From IMG/VR virus record IMGVR_UViG_3300047322_000219, positions 1 through 26,538 of that record: a DNA stretch of 26,538 nucleotides; one strand, 5' to 3'. Under the pieces are notes generated by a model, which ran no database searches, was not told the origin of the DNA, and saw only the letters and a program-made list of their open reading frames with translations. Position numbers and translations under genes: made by a program. Shown here one piece after another: positions 1 through 6,391 of the stretch. This DNA is from a virus. The stretch's first letter is position 1, and each line of letters starts with the position of its first letter.

Positions 1-91
1 GCCAAGTCGCGTGCCGTAATCGTCGCGCCCGATCCCGCATCGCGCGCCGCGCCCGCGGCGTCCCTGTTCCCCTGTCGTCCATCCCGTGATT

Positions 92-376
92 ATGGCGTTG
101 CGAATTAACGCCGACGGTACCCGTGTCGACGTGACGCCCCGCGACGGGCGCGCGTTCGCCCTGGACGAACTACAAACGATCGTCGCGGGATATATCGAAG
201 CGATCTACTTGCGCGACGGGCGGATCATGTTCTGCAACGAAGACGGGAAACGGTTGGCGTTGCCGCCCAACCGGGCGGCGACGACCATCGCGCACACCAA
301 CGCGGCGATCATCCCGGGCGATAGCGTCGTCGGCGACGTCGTCATCGGGACGCGCCGCGAGTTCGGGGAGTCGTGA
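92..376 (+). CDS. DUF3846-domain protein
   Basis: A small protein of about 94 residues that matches the pattern I know for DUF3846: an N-terminal strand (LRINADGT), then FALDELQTIVAGYIEAI, a short strand pair with DGRIMFCNEDGK, the LPPNRAAT motif and a closing GDSVVGDVVI strand. The family is widespread in phages and plasmids and its biochemical role is unknown. An in-frame GTG lies six bases upstream at 86; I prefer the ATG at 92 because the conserved domain begins directly after it, but no good ribosome site precedes either. The TGA shares one base with the next ATG, so the two genes are probably translationally coupled. It is the first whole gene of a six-gene plus-strand cluster. Confidence 0.85.
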   Translation: MALRINADGTRVDVTPRDGRAFALDELQTIVAGYIEAIYLRDGRIMFCNEDGKRLALPPNRAATTIAHTNAAIIPGDSVVGDVVIGTRREFGES

Positions 377-594
377 TGCGCCGCCGCCACGATCCGACCT
401 GTCTGGAACTGGCGACGATGATCGCCCGGGCGGTCCTGGCGGTCGCCGACCGCCCGCGCCGCCGCGACGCGACCGCCGACCCGGGAACCCAGGCGGTACT
501 ACGCATCCTGCGTCGCACCGATACATGGTTCATTCGCGCCGACCGCGACCGCCACGGGATTTGGTTGGCGGAAACCCGCCGCCGTTTGTTGTGA
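376..594 (+). CDS. small Arg-rich hypothetical protein
   Basis: A protein of 72 residues that I do not recognise. It is strongly basic with many Arg pairs, and a predicted helix covers CLELATMIARAVLAVAD, followed by a second amphipathic stretch (AVLRILRR) and a short WFIRADRDRHGIWLAETRR tail. The ATG overlaps the preceding TGA by one base, and a GGGGAG ribosome site sits 5 bases upstream at 365-370, which supports this start over the GTG at 373. Its size, basic charge and position suggest a small nucleic-acid-associated phage protein, but that is inference only. Confidence 0.6.
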   Translation: MRRRHDPTCLELATMIARAVLAVADRPRRRDATADPGTQAVLRILRRTDTWFIRADRDRHGIWLAETRRRLL

Positions 595-604
595 GGGGGC
601 AACG

Positions 605-847
605 ATGCGATTCCAACCACGCGGGTTCGACCGACTGCACACGTACGCGAATCTCGTCCTAGACATTCGTCGGAAGCTAGACGCGATCGCCGCCGCGAAT
701 GACGTGTCGCGATCGTTCGTGATCACGACGTTACTCGCCCGTCAACTGCACATTACCCGCCCGGAGTGTGACTTTGAAGAATACCGATCAGATTCGGAAC
801 GAGGTCATGATCGTCGGCATCACGGCCAGATTAGAAGAATTAAATAG
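605..847 (+). CDS. ribbon-helix-helix-like small protein
   Basis: A protein of 80 residues with a clear ribbon-helix-helix signature in the middle: a short strand (YANLVLDI), helix one (RRKLDAIAAANDV), then S-R-S-FVITTLLARQL as helix two. Proteins of this Arc/CopG type dimerise and bind DNA operators through the strand pair. A strong GAGGGGG ribosome site at 592-598 fixes the ATG. The last 25 residues overlap the next gene in another frame and are low-complexity and charged, so the functional part is probably the first 55 residues. It is one of three RHH-like proteins in the window and a candidate regulator of the shared operator motif, which has not been tested. Confidence 0.7.
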   Translation: MRFQPRGFDRLHTYANLVLDIRRKLDAIAAANDVSRSFVITTLLARQLHITRPECDFEEYRSDSERGHDRRHHGQIRRIK

Positions 848-1079
848 GGAACGGGCGACGTTGATCCGCATGTTGCAACGCGCCCAGGGCGGCGGCGCCC
901 CCGTCAGTCTCACGATCCCCGACGACGCCAAATCGTCGACGAACGGGCACGGGCGCAAAAAGTATCTGCATTGGATGCAACGCCCGGAAAACGCGGCGCG
1001 GGTTCGGAAGACGATCCGTAAAATGCAACGCATGGCGGCGGCGAAACGGCGGAAACAGAAACACAAATCCGCGGAGTAA
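774..1079 (+). CDS. small basic coiled-coil protein
   Basis: A protein of about 101 residues that I do not recognise. It has a short N-terminal coiled coil (ITARLEELNRERATLIRMLQ), a flexible middle with GHGRKK, and a very basic C-terminal helix ending in KRRKQKHKSAE, which suggests nucleic-acid binding. The start is uncertain. A GGAG motif at 763-766 has the right spacing for the TTG at 774, a GTG lies at 768 just after it, and an ATG at 807 begins directly before the coiled coil but has no well-placed ribosome site. Any of these overlaps the end of the preceding RHH gene. Confidence 0.6.
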   Translation: MKNTDQIRNEVMIVGITARLEELNRERATLIRMLQRAQGGGAPVSLTIPDDAKSSTNGHGRKKYLHWMQRPENAARVRKTIRKMQRMAAAKRRKQKHKSAE

Positions 1080-1082
1080 TCC

Positions 1083-1328
1083 ATGTCCGACGGTCCCGTC
1101 GTGTTCGTCCTGGGCGACTGTCTCATTTGTCGTCGCCGGTTTATATTTCACCCGTTCCGCGTCCCGTCGATTACCTGGAAAGGTTCCCGGGAACCCGTGT
1201 GCGCGGATTGCATGGAACGGTTCAACCGCGACCGCGTCGCGCATGGGTTGCCCCGCGTCGAACCCCTTCCAGGCGCCTACGAACCCGCCGACGAATCGGA
1301 ATGGATGTTCGCCGACGATGATGTTTGA
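1083..1328 (+). CDS. small zinc-ribbon protein
   Basis: A protein of 81 residues with two CxxC pairs, C-L-I-C near residue 14 and C-A-D-C near residue 40, separated by an aromatic and basic stretch that includes ITWKGSREPV. This is the layout of the small treble-clef or zinc-ribbon proteins common in actinophage-like and related genomes. The first half should bind one zinc ion; the acidic C-terminal tail (ADESEWMFADDDV) looks disordered. A GGAG site lies 6 bases before the ATG. The gene overlaps the start of the next gene by 11 bases. The molecular role is unknown; DNA or protein binding is the family expectation. Confidence 0.7.
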   Translation: MSDGPVVFVLGDCLICRRRFIFHPFRVPSITWKGSREPVCADCMERFNRDRVAHGLPRVEPLPGAYEPADESEWMFADDDV

Positions 1329-1794
1329 TCGGGCGTTGTATTACGTCCTGGACGCCAACGGCGAACCCGCCGTCGTCGACCTGGATAATTGGGGGGCATG
1401 GTTTGACGACGCCGACGCGCGCATCGTCATGCAAACCCGGATCGCGAAGGGACGCGCCGTCGAATGTCGCCCGCGGGCATGGGGTCGCGGCGGCGTCGTC
1501 GTGTCGACCGTGTTCCTCGCGATCGATCACGCGCACGACCTGGGACCGCCCGTCTTATGGGAAACGATGATCTTCGGGGGACTCATGGACGGCGACCAAT
1601 GGCGATACCGATCCCGCCTGGACGCCCTGACGGGGCACGCCGCCGCCGTGCGGCGCGTCCAGGCGATCCGCCGTCTACCTCGCAAAACCAAGATCGCCCT
1701 GGCGACCCGAACCCGCGGGCGCCTGACGCCCCGCCAGGGGCGCCGGGTCGCCCGGTTCGACGCCCAGGTATCCCGTATAGACGCTATGGTTTAG
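1318..1794 (+). CDS. conserved phage protein of unknown function
   Basis: A protein of about 158 residues. The segment STVFLAIDHAHDLGPPVLWE followed by TMIFGGLMDGDQWRY and a later GHAAAVRRV helix is a pattern I recognise from a very common uncharacterised phage protein family; the order AWFDDADARIV, then STVFL, then the E-T-M-x-FGG motif, is typical. No catalytic role has been assigned to that family as far as I know. Two consecutive ATGs at 1318 and 1321 could each serve as the start. The C-terminus is longer and more basic than usual (TRTRGRLTPRQGRR). The TAG stop lies inside one arm of the inverted repeat before the next promoter. Confidence 0.75.
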   Translation: MMFDRALYYVLDANGEPAVVDLDNWGAWFDDADARIVMQTRIAKGRAVECRPRAWGRGGVVVSTVFLAIDHAHDLGPPVLWETMIFGGLMDGDQWRYRSRLDALTGHAAAVRRVQAIRRLPRKTKIALATRTRGRLTPRQGRRVARFDAQVSRIDAMV

Positions 1795-1818
1795 GCGCGG
1801 TCCTAAACCCTATGGTTT
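1784..1818. repeat. operator-like repeat cluster upstream of the integrase operon
   Basis: Two direct copies of CTATGGTTT occur at 1784-1792 and 1810-1818, the second within CCCTATGGTTT. Between them GGTTTAGG (1788-1795) and CCTAAACC (1802-1809) form a perfect 8-bp inverted repeat around a 6-base loop. The cluster ends just before the -10 element at 1825. The same motif recurs around the promoter at 22253. I infer protein-binding operators; a weak hairpin terminator for the upstream cluster is a second reading because the preceding stop codon lies in the left arm. Confidence 0.65.
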
Positions 1819-1821
1819 CCA

Positions 1822-1830
1822 TGGTATAAT
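1822..1830 (+). promoter_or_regulatory. extended -10 promoter for the integrase operon
   Basis: TGGTATAAT gives a perfect -10 hexamer (1825-1830) with the TGn extension. No good -35 lies 16-18 bases upstream, which fits an extended -10 promoter. The hexamer ends 7 bases before the ATG at 1838, so transcription should begin at or one base before the start codon and the mRNA should be leaderless. No ribosome site is present. The flanking CCCTATGGTTT copy at 1808-1818 would place a bound regulator directly on the core promoter. Confidence 0.7.
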
Positions 1831-1837
1831 CGACGCC

Positions 1838-2110
1838 ATGCCGAACGCCCCCCGCACGCTATACGACGTCGCGCGCAAAATCTGCCATGACGCCGGGTAC
1901 CCGTGGACGGATCCGCGCACGGGCATCACGTATCCGCCGAAACGCTTTGTCGTGCATTCGACCCCGCCTAGTTCGGTCGGGCGCCGTGTCGTCGATCCGC
2001 ATCGCGTCGTCGACACGACGACCAATTCCACGATCGATAGTTATTCCTCGAAACGCGCCGCGACGATGCACGCGGCGTATCTGAACAAGTACGAAGGGAA
2101 AAGTAAATGA
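1838..2110 (+). CDS. hypothetical protein, first gene of the integrase operon
   Basis: A protein of 90 residues that I do not recognise. It begins with TLYDVARKICHDAG, similar in flavour to the opening of other small phage proteins, then has a Pro- and Val-rich middle and a C-terminal helix (SSKRAATMHAAYLNKYEG). There is no signal peptide or cysteine cluster. It starts 7 bases after a TATAAT, probably on a leaderless message, and its TGA overlaps the integrase ATG in an ATGA junction, so both proteins should be made together. Genes in this position sometimes encode a recombination directionality factor or a regulator, but the sequence itself does not show which. Confidence 0.7.
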   Translation: MPNAPRTLYDVARKICHDAGYPWTDPRTGITYPPKRFVVHSTPPSSVGRRVVDPHRVVDTTTNSTIDSYSSKRAATMHAAYLNKYEGKSK

Positions 2111-3885
2111 GTGCCCCGCAGTTCAAACCCCTGGGCGAGATCGGCGCGATCTACGTTCGCAAGTCGAACGAACAACGCGGCGTCAGTTCCGACGCGACGT
2201 CGATCGCCCGCCAGTTAGATCACGGGCGACAGTTCGCCGCGAAAAAGGGCATCACGATCCCCGACGAATACGTGTTCGTCGACGACGGCGTATCGGGCGG
2301 CGAGATTACAACCCGCGCCGAATTGGTCCGGTTGCGCGCGGTTGTTGGCAAGTCGTCGCCGTTCCAACATTTGATCGTTCCCGACCTGGACCGCCTGGGG
2401 CGCGAGTCCGTCGGAACATCTATGGTCATGAAGGATCTGGACGAAGCAGGGGTCCAGATTTGGGAATACATGCGCGGCGAACGCGTCGCCCTGGACTCGC
2501 CGACCGACGTGTTGGTTATGCAGGTTCGGAACTACGCGAACGCGATGCAACGCGCGTCGATTCGGATGCACGTCCTGGACAAATTGACGCGCAACGCGAA
2601 GGCGGGATACTCGACGGGCGGGCGTACCTACGGGTACGACAATCGCGACGTCATCGGACCCGACGGCAAACGGTCGCACGCGATCAAGGTACCGAACGAC
2701 GCCGCCGCGATCGTCCGTCGCATGTTCGACCGCGCCGACCCCAACGGGTCGGGACGCGGCAAACACACGATCGCAAAGGAACTGACCCGCGACGGGATCC
2801 CGACCCCGACGGGGCACGGCGAATGGAGTCCCGCGACGGTCGCCGGAATTCTCAGTCGCCCGATTTACAAGGGGGTCGGCGTCTATGGACGGACGCAACA
2901 AAAAAACAAATGGGGGTCGAAACAGTACCGCCGCAAACCCGCGGCGGAATGGATGGCGGCGACGGCGGCGGGTCCGGCGATCGTGTCCGTCGAACAGTGG
3001 GACCGCGTCAACGCGACCGCCGCGTCGCGAACCGCCCGCCTCGCCGATGCCGGTCCCCGCGGCGGGAAACTCCGCGACGGCGCGTCGCATTACCTTCTGA
3101 CGGGGAACGCGCGTTGTCCCTGCGGGGCGCCGTTCCACGTCATGTGGAAAAGTCGCGAACGCGGCGCCCGCCGCCCGTATTACGCGTGCTATGCCTACCA
3201 AAAACGGGGGCGCGCGACATGCGCGGCGACCAACGGGACGCACGTCCCCGTCGTCGACGTCGAACGCGCGGTCATCAACGGGATCACGGATGCACTCGCC
3301 CGCCGATTTGACCCCGCCGCGATCGCCGCGGAGTTCGTCGCCGAATCGACCCGCCGCCAGTCGAAGGGGGGCGCCGCGAAACTCCGCGTCGAGGTCGCGC
3401 GCCTGGAACGGGAACGGGCCAAGTACGCCGCCGCCATCGGCGCGGCGGGGAACGTCGACGTCCTGTTGACCGAACTGGCGAAGCGTACCGACCGCCTCGC
3501 CGTCGTGCGCGCGGAACTGGACGCCCTGACGACGCCGCGGGGTCGGGTCGCCCTGCCGCCCGCCAACGTCCTGGCGAAAAAGATCGCCGCCGAATTACGG
3601 ACGTTCCGGGCGACCCTGGGCGGGTCGAACATGGGCGCGGTTCGCGACGCCGTGCGCGCCGCCCTGGACGGTCCCTTGACCGTCGCCCCCGCCCCGTTGG
3701 TCGGCGCGAAAACGCGCCACGATCAGGCGAATACGCATCGGTTTGAAATTACCGGCGTGATTCGGGGGGATCGGTTCCTGCGCGCCATCGTCGGGCAATC
3801 CCCCATATTGGGTGCATCGGGTTCCCGACGCACTCAAATAGGGGGATCGATCCCCTTTACCGTCATCGTCGGCGCCGCCGCCTAA
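2107..3885 (+). CDS. int: large serine integrase
   Basis: A site-specific recombinase of 592 residues that integrates and excises the phage genome. The N-terminal resolvase domain (about 10-155) carries YVRKS with the nucleophile Ser20 and Arg18, DGVSGGE near 60, and DLDRLGRE near 94 with Arg97 and Arg100. The recombinase domain (about 165-310) includes GYSTGGRTYGYD and IPTPTGHGEWSPATV. A zinc ribbon follows with Cys337, Cys339, Cys361 and Cys372; the first pair is C-x-C rather than the usual CxxC. A coiled coil runs from about 424 to 470. An AAGGG ribosome site precedes the ATG. The last 30 codons contain the presumed attachment site, so the final 20 residues would be replaced by host-encoded sequence after integration. 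A hairpin lies downstream. Confidence 0.95.
   Translation: MSAPQFKPLGEIGAIYVRKSNEQRGVSSDATSIARQLDHGRQFAAKKGITIPDEYVFVDDGVSGGEITTRAELVRLRAVVGKSSPFQHLIVPDLDRLGRESVGTSMVMKDLDEAGVQIWEYMRGERVALDSPTDVLVMQVRNYANAMQRASIRMHVLDKLTRNAKAGYSTGGRTYGYDNRDVIGPDGKRSHAIKVPNDAAAIVRRMFDRADPNGSGRGKHTIAKELTRDGIPTPTGHGEWSPATVAGILSRPIYKGVGVYGRTQQKNKWGSKQYRRKPAAEWMAATAAGPAIVSVEQWDRVNATAASRTARLADAGPRGGKLRDGASHYLLTGNARCPCGAPFHVMWKSRERGARRPYYACYAYQKRGRATCAATNGTHVPVVDVERAVINGITDALARRFDPAAIAAEFVAESTRRQSKGGAAKLRVEVARLERERAKYAAAIGAAGNVDVLLTELAKRTDRLAVVRAELDALTTPRGRVALPPANVLAKKIAAELRTFRATLGGSNMGAVRDAVRAALDGPLTVAPAPLVGAKTRHDQANTHRFEITGVIRGDRFLRAIVGQSPILGASGSRRTQIGGSIPFTVIVGAAA
3798..3847 (+). other. attP: candidate phage attachment site (attP) inside the integrase 3' end
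   Basis: The 50 bases are an imperfect inverted repeat centred on the dinucleotide TT at 3822-3823. By hand, 19 of 24 positions pair across the centre. TCGGG (3817-3821) mirrors CCCGA (3824-3828), GTGC mirrors GCAC except for one changed base nearby, and CCCCC (3800-3804) mirrors GGGGG (3841-3845). Large serine integrases use attP sites of about this length with a non-palindromic central dinucleotide, and the phiC31 site likewise has C-rich and G-rich outer arms around a central TT. A terminator is unlikely because it lies within coding sequence and lacks a T-run. Confidence 0.7.
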
Positions 3886-3907
3886 CCCCGACCGTTCCCC
3901 GCCCCCT

Positions 3908-3932
3908 GGACGCGGGCATCCCGCCCGCGTCC
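3908..3932. terminator. hairpin between convergent integrase and late operons
   Basis: GGACGCGGGC (3908-3917) and GCCCGCGTCC (3923-3932) form a perfect 10-bp GC stem with a 5-base loop in the 88-base gap between the integrase stop and the end of the minus-strand operon. On the plus strand it is followed only by CTTTCC, and on the minus strand there is no T-run, so it may pause or end transcription from either side without being a strong intrinsic terminator. Confidence 0.6.
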
Positions 3933-3973
3933 CTTTCCTGCAACCCCGCCCGTCCAACGCAACCCGCGGGCGC

Positions 3974-4318
3974 CTAGCGCGCCAAAACGACCAATACGGC
4001 GGCGGCGGTCGGCAACGCCCGCAACCATGCCACGTCAGGCGACCCGGGCGTATACCCGACGTCGACCCACGATTCGTTTTCCAGGACGTCGACGATGGTT
4101 GCGGGACTGACGGGGAACCGGGACGCCAACGCCCTGGCTTGCCGGGTCCGGGCGAGTCCGAACCCCTGCCGCGCCGCCCAGGTTCGGATGTCGGCGACGT
4201 CGGCGGGCGTCAGTTTCCGCCGCCGACCGGACACCCGGCAACCGCCCGTCGGCATCGTGACGCCGAACGCGCGCCCCTGGCGGCGTCCCGCGCGTTGCGC
4301 CATCCCGTAATCGGTCAT
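3974..4318 (-). CDS. HTH-like DNA-binding protein
   Basis: A protein of 114 residues. Residues about 34-88 read as a helix-turn-helix: RKLTPADVADIRTWAARQG, then ALASRFPVSPATIVDVLEN and SWVDV. That is the layout of small phage HTH domains where LAxxFxVSxxTI forms the turn and recognition helix. The first 33 residues are basic and probably disordered. The C-terminus is hydrophobic (AAAVLVVLAR), which is unusual. The ATG overlaps the preceding TGA in an ATGA junction, so it is translated with the upstream gene as the last gene of the late operon. An HTH protein in this place may regulate, but its target is unknown. Confidence 0.75.
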   Translation of the reverse strand: MTDYGMAQRAGRRQGRAFGVTMPTGGCRVSGRRRKLTPADVADIRTWAARQGFGLARTRQARALASRFPVSPATIVDVLENESWVDVGYTPGSPDVAWLRALPTAAAVLVVLAR

Positions 4319-5358
4319 CGCATCGCGAACACGGCGTGATGCGCGTACGGGGTCGACGGAACGATCGGCGGTTTGACGGGCGGGGGTTCGATCGGGGGTT
4401 TGGTCGGCGGCGGGTCGATCGGCGGTTCGACCGGCGGTTCGACCGGCGGTTCGACCGGCGGTTCGACCGGGGGCGTCACGGGCGCCGACAGGTCGACCCA
4501 TTGCGGGACCGCGGGCGCGACCTGGGCGGCGGCGCGCACGTAGCGGATCGCGCCGGTCGCGTCCATTGCCAGGACGACTAGATCGTTTGGTCCCTCGCCC
4601 TGGGTTGTCGACCATGCGATCCAGAGTTCGCCGCCGACGACGCGCATGTGCGCGTTGAACGTCAGGGGGCGCGCGTCGAGGATCACGCCGTGCGGGTCGC
4701 CGTCCGGTTGTAGGACGCATCCCCGCGATTCCGACCAATACAAGATCCAATCGACGCCGTTGAACGCTTGCAACTGAACCGCCTGGGCGTCGGCCAACGT
4801 CGGACGGGTCGGCGCGCGTCCTTCCGCGCCGCCGCGCCAAATGGCGACGCCCGCGCCGATCACCTGGACGTCGACGGGCGGGACGCCGGGAACGATGACC
4901 GCGCGCCCGTCAGGACTCACGATCGCGAGTCCGTATCCGTCCTGGCGATTCGGGACGTAGGCGATTGTTCCGTCAGGGGCGACCGACCGCGGTCCCGCCG
5001 TCCCCGCCGTCGCGAGATGGGCGCGCACTTCGTCGGGCGATCCCGCGATGCGCGATTCAAGGGAACCCCACAATCCGAACCCGGCCAACCATGCGACGAA
5101 CGCGCCGCCGCCGCCCGCCCAATCGTTCGCGCCGCGGGCGAGTAACGCGGGTCCGGCATGGGCGCGGCAAAACGCCAACGTTCCAGGCGACGGGTCGCGC
5201 AATTGTTCGATCGCCGTCCCGACATCGTCCAACCAACAACCCCCGCCGTAGGTTGCGAAGGGAAACGGCACGGGCGGATCGCCGCCAGGAGTCCAGAGGG
5301 ATCCTTGTAATCCGCCGCCGCCGCACACGACATACCCGCGCCCGTCCATGATCGGCAT
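4315..5358 (-). CDS. hypothetical secreted or tail-associated protein with Pro-rich repeats
   Basis: A protein of 347 residues that I do not recognise. Residues 1-270 are rich in Gly, Trp and short strands with repeated phrases (APDGTIAYV, SPDGRAVIVPG, GGELWIAWS) that suggest a beta-propeller-like fold. Residues about 290-335 are a Pro-rich linker made of VEPP repeats followed by IDPP, IEPP and KPPI variants. There is no signal peptide or lytic motif. A strong AAGGGG ribosome site precedes the ATG at 5358. Its place after the fibre and exported proteins suggests a host-interaction or tail-associated role, but this is inference. It overlaps the HTH gene by four bases. Confidence 0.7.
   Translation of the reverse strand: MPIMDGRGYVVCGGGGLQGSLWTPGGDPPVPFPFATYGGGCWLDDVGTAIEQLRDPSPGTLAFCRAHAGPALLARGANDWAGGGGAFVAWLAGFGLWGSLESRIAGSPDEVRAHLATAGTAGPRSVAPDGTIAYVPNRQDGYGLAIVSPDGRAVIVPGVPPVDVQVIGAGVAIWRGGAEGRAPTRPTLADAQAVQLQAFNGVDWILYWSESRGCVLQPDGDPHGVILDARPLTFNAHMRVVGGELWIAWSTTQGEGPNDLVVLAMDATGAIRYVRAAAQVAPAVPQWVDLSAPVTPPVEPPVEPPVEPPVEPPIDPPPTKPPIEPPPVKPPIVPSTPYAHHAVFAMR
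4421..4468. repeat. four perfect 12-bp tandem repeats
   Basis: GGCGGTTCGACC occurs four times head to tail with no mismatch; imperfect copies flank it on both sides. On the minus strand each unit encodes four residues of the VEPP linker, so copy-number change keeps the frame. Confidence 0.9.
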
Positions 5359-5371
5359 TCGGTTCCCCTTC

Positions 5372-5614
5372 CTAGATCGGTCCCCCGAATAGCAAGTGAT
5401 ACAACAACAACCCCGCCAACCCGCCCGCCGTGAATCGCCAGATCCGCCGTAGCTTCCGCATCCATTGCGACACGGTCGGACGATGCGATCGGAACAATTC
5501 CCATTCCGCCAGGACGACGGCGACCGCGATCGCGAGTAAGACCCAACCCGCCGCGTTCGACGCCGCCGGGTCCGCGGGCGGCGGCGGCGGGTCCGGGCAC
5601 TGCGTCGCCGTCAC
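5372..5614 (-). CDS. small two-helix membrane protein, holin candidate
   Basis: A protein of 80 residues with a Pro-rich N-terminus, one hydrophobic helix (GWVLLAIAVAVVLAEW, about 23-38), a basic middle (RKLRRIWR) and a second hydrophobic helix (FTAGGLAGLLLYHLLFG, about 61-77). Two membrane spans in under 100 residues with a charged loop fits class II holins, but no endolysin is visible next to it, so the holin reading is weak. It starts at a GTG whose bases overlap the preceding TGA (GTGA), showing translational coupling. Another possibility is a membrane-anchored morphogenesis or exclusion protein. Confidence 0.6.
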   Translation of the reverse strand: MTATQCPDPPPPPADPAASNAAGWVLLAIAVAVVLAEWELFRSHRPTVSQWMRKLRRIWRFTAGGLAGLLLYHLLFGGPI

Positions 5615-5952
5615 GGGGTTTTCGGTTTCGCGATGTACTGCCAGTTGTCGATATTCAGGTCGTACCCGTCGCGTTCCAGGGTTTTCAATTTCGCTTGCAA
5701 CGACGCCCGCGTTTGATCGAATTGGTAATTGAGAACCTGAACCTGGGACTGGATCAACTGCAACGACTTCATATCGTTTTTGATCTGTTCGTGAATCAGT
5801 TCGGGCGGCGGCGGCGGCGCGGTCGGCGGCGCGAACGGCGACGCGGGGAGTCCCGCGCGTTTCGGGGGCATGGGAACCGCCCCGCGTTGCGCGGCGACGA
5901 CGCCGAAAAAGAGTAGCAACGCAACGGACGACGCCAGGACGATCCGCGTCAT
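5611..5952 (-). CDS. exported coiled-coil protein
   Basis: A protein of 113 residues with a signal peptide or N-terminal anchor (MTRIVLASSVALLLFFGVVAA followed by Q), a Pro-rich stretch (about 28-50) and then a heptad-like helix, HEQIKNDMKSLQLIQSQ through LKTLERD. A membrane anchor or signal followed by a Pro linker and coiled coil resembles the general plan of i-spanins, though spanins normally have the coil before the Pro-rich part. The ATG overlaps the upstream TGA (ATGA). It lies between another exported protein and the small membrane protein, so the group may act at the cell envelope. Confidence 0.65.
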   Translation of the reverse strand: MTRIVLASSVALLLFFGVVAAQRGAVPMPPKRAGLPASPFAPPTAPPPPPELIHEQIKNDMKSLQLIQSQVQVLNYQFDQTRASLQAKLKTLERDGYDLNIDNWQYIAKPKTP

Positions 5953-6377
5953 CGCCCGCCCCCCTTTTTTATCGGCGGTTGACCCGCTTTGATCGACGGC
6001 GTAAAGGTTTGCGGCGTCCCCGACACCGTGCCCGGGGGGATCTTCCCGTCTTTTCCACATACTTGGATCACCCGCTTTTGTAACGACACCGTTGAAAAAT
6101 TCATCGTGTTTAATTGCGTCAATAGATCCATGGCGTCGTCACCGAAATATTCGCACGTCAGGATCTTGCCGTCGGGTTTCAGTCCGAACGTGCCGTGTAC
6201 GACTTCGCCCAGGGTCGCGGCGATATGCGCGCCCGCGGCGTCCAGGTTCAACGACATCAACCGAAATTCCGTCGCGCCCGGATCGACGTGGGCGGGTTCC
6301 GTCAGGGTGATCTTTTCCTGGGCGGCGACGGGCGCGAGTAGAACCGCGACCGCGGCGGCGAGTAGTAGCGTCCGCAT
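5949..6377 (-). CDS. exported hypothetical protein
   Basis: A protein of 142 residues with a clear signal peptide (MRTLLLAAAVAVLLAPVAA, cleavage before Q20). The mature part has GATEFRLMSLNLDAAGAHI, a C-E-Y-F-G-D-D motif and a second cysteine in QVCGKDG, so one disulphide is possible after export. I do not recognise the family. The start at 6377 is chosen over a GTG at 6398 because GAAAGG lies 6 bases upstream and the signal peptide begins there. The gene follows the fibre gene by 14 bases and overlaps the next by 4. Confidence 0.7.
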   Translation of the reverse strand: MRTLLLAAAVAVLLAPVAAQEKITLTEPAHVDPGATEFRLMSLNLDAAGAHIAATLGEVVHGTFGLKPDGKILTCEYFGDDAMDLLTQLNTMNFSTVSLQKRVIQVCGKDGKIPPGTVSGTPQTFTPSIKAGQPPIKKGGGR

Positions 6378-6391
6378 GGTTTGCCTTTCGT

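Noticed and set aside
1-108. Possible gene end at the left edge (open frames ending at 89 or 108)
   Set aside because: Two frames are open and neither has distinctive sequence, so the end of an upstream gene cannot be chosen.
2215-3243. Long minus-strand open frame opposite the integrase
   Set aside because: Its product is Arg-rich and without any domain; the plus strand encodes a complete serine integrase. It is a GC-bias shadow.
3798-3847. Rho-independent terminator
   Set aside because: The symmetric element is within the integrase coding sequence, lacks a T-run and has a central TT typical of an attachment site.
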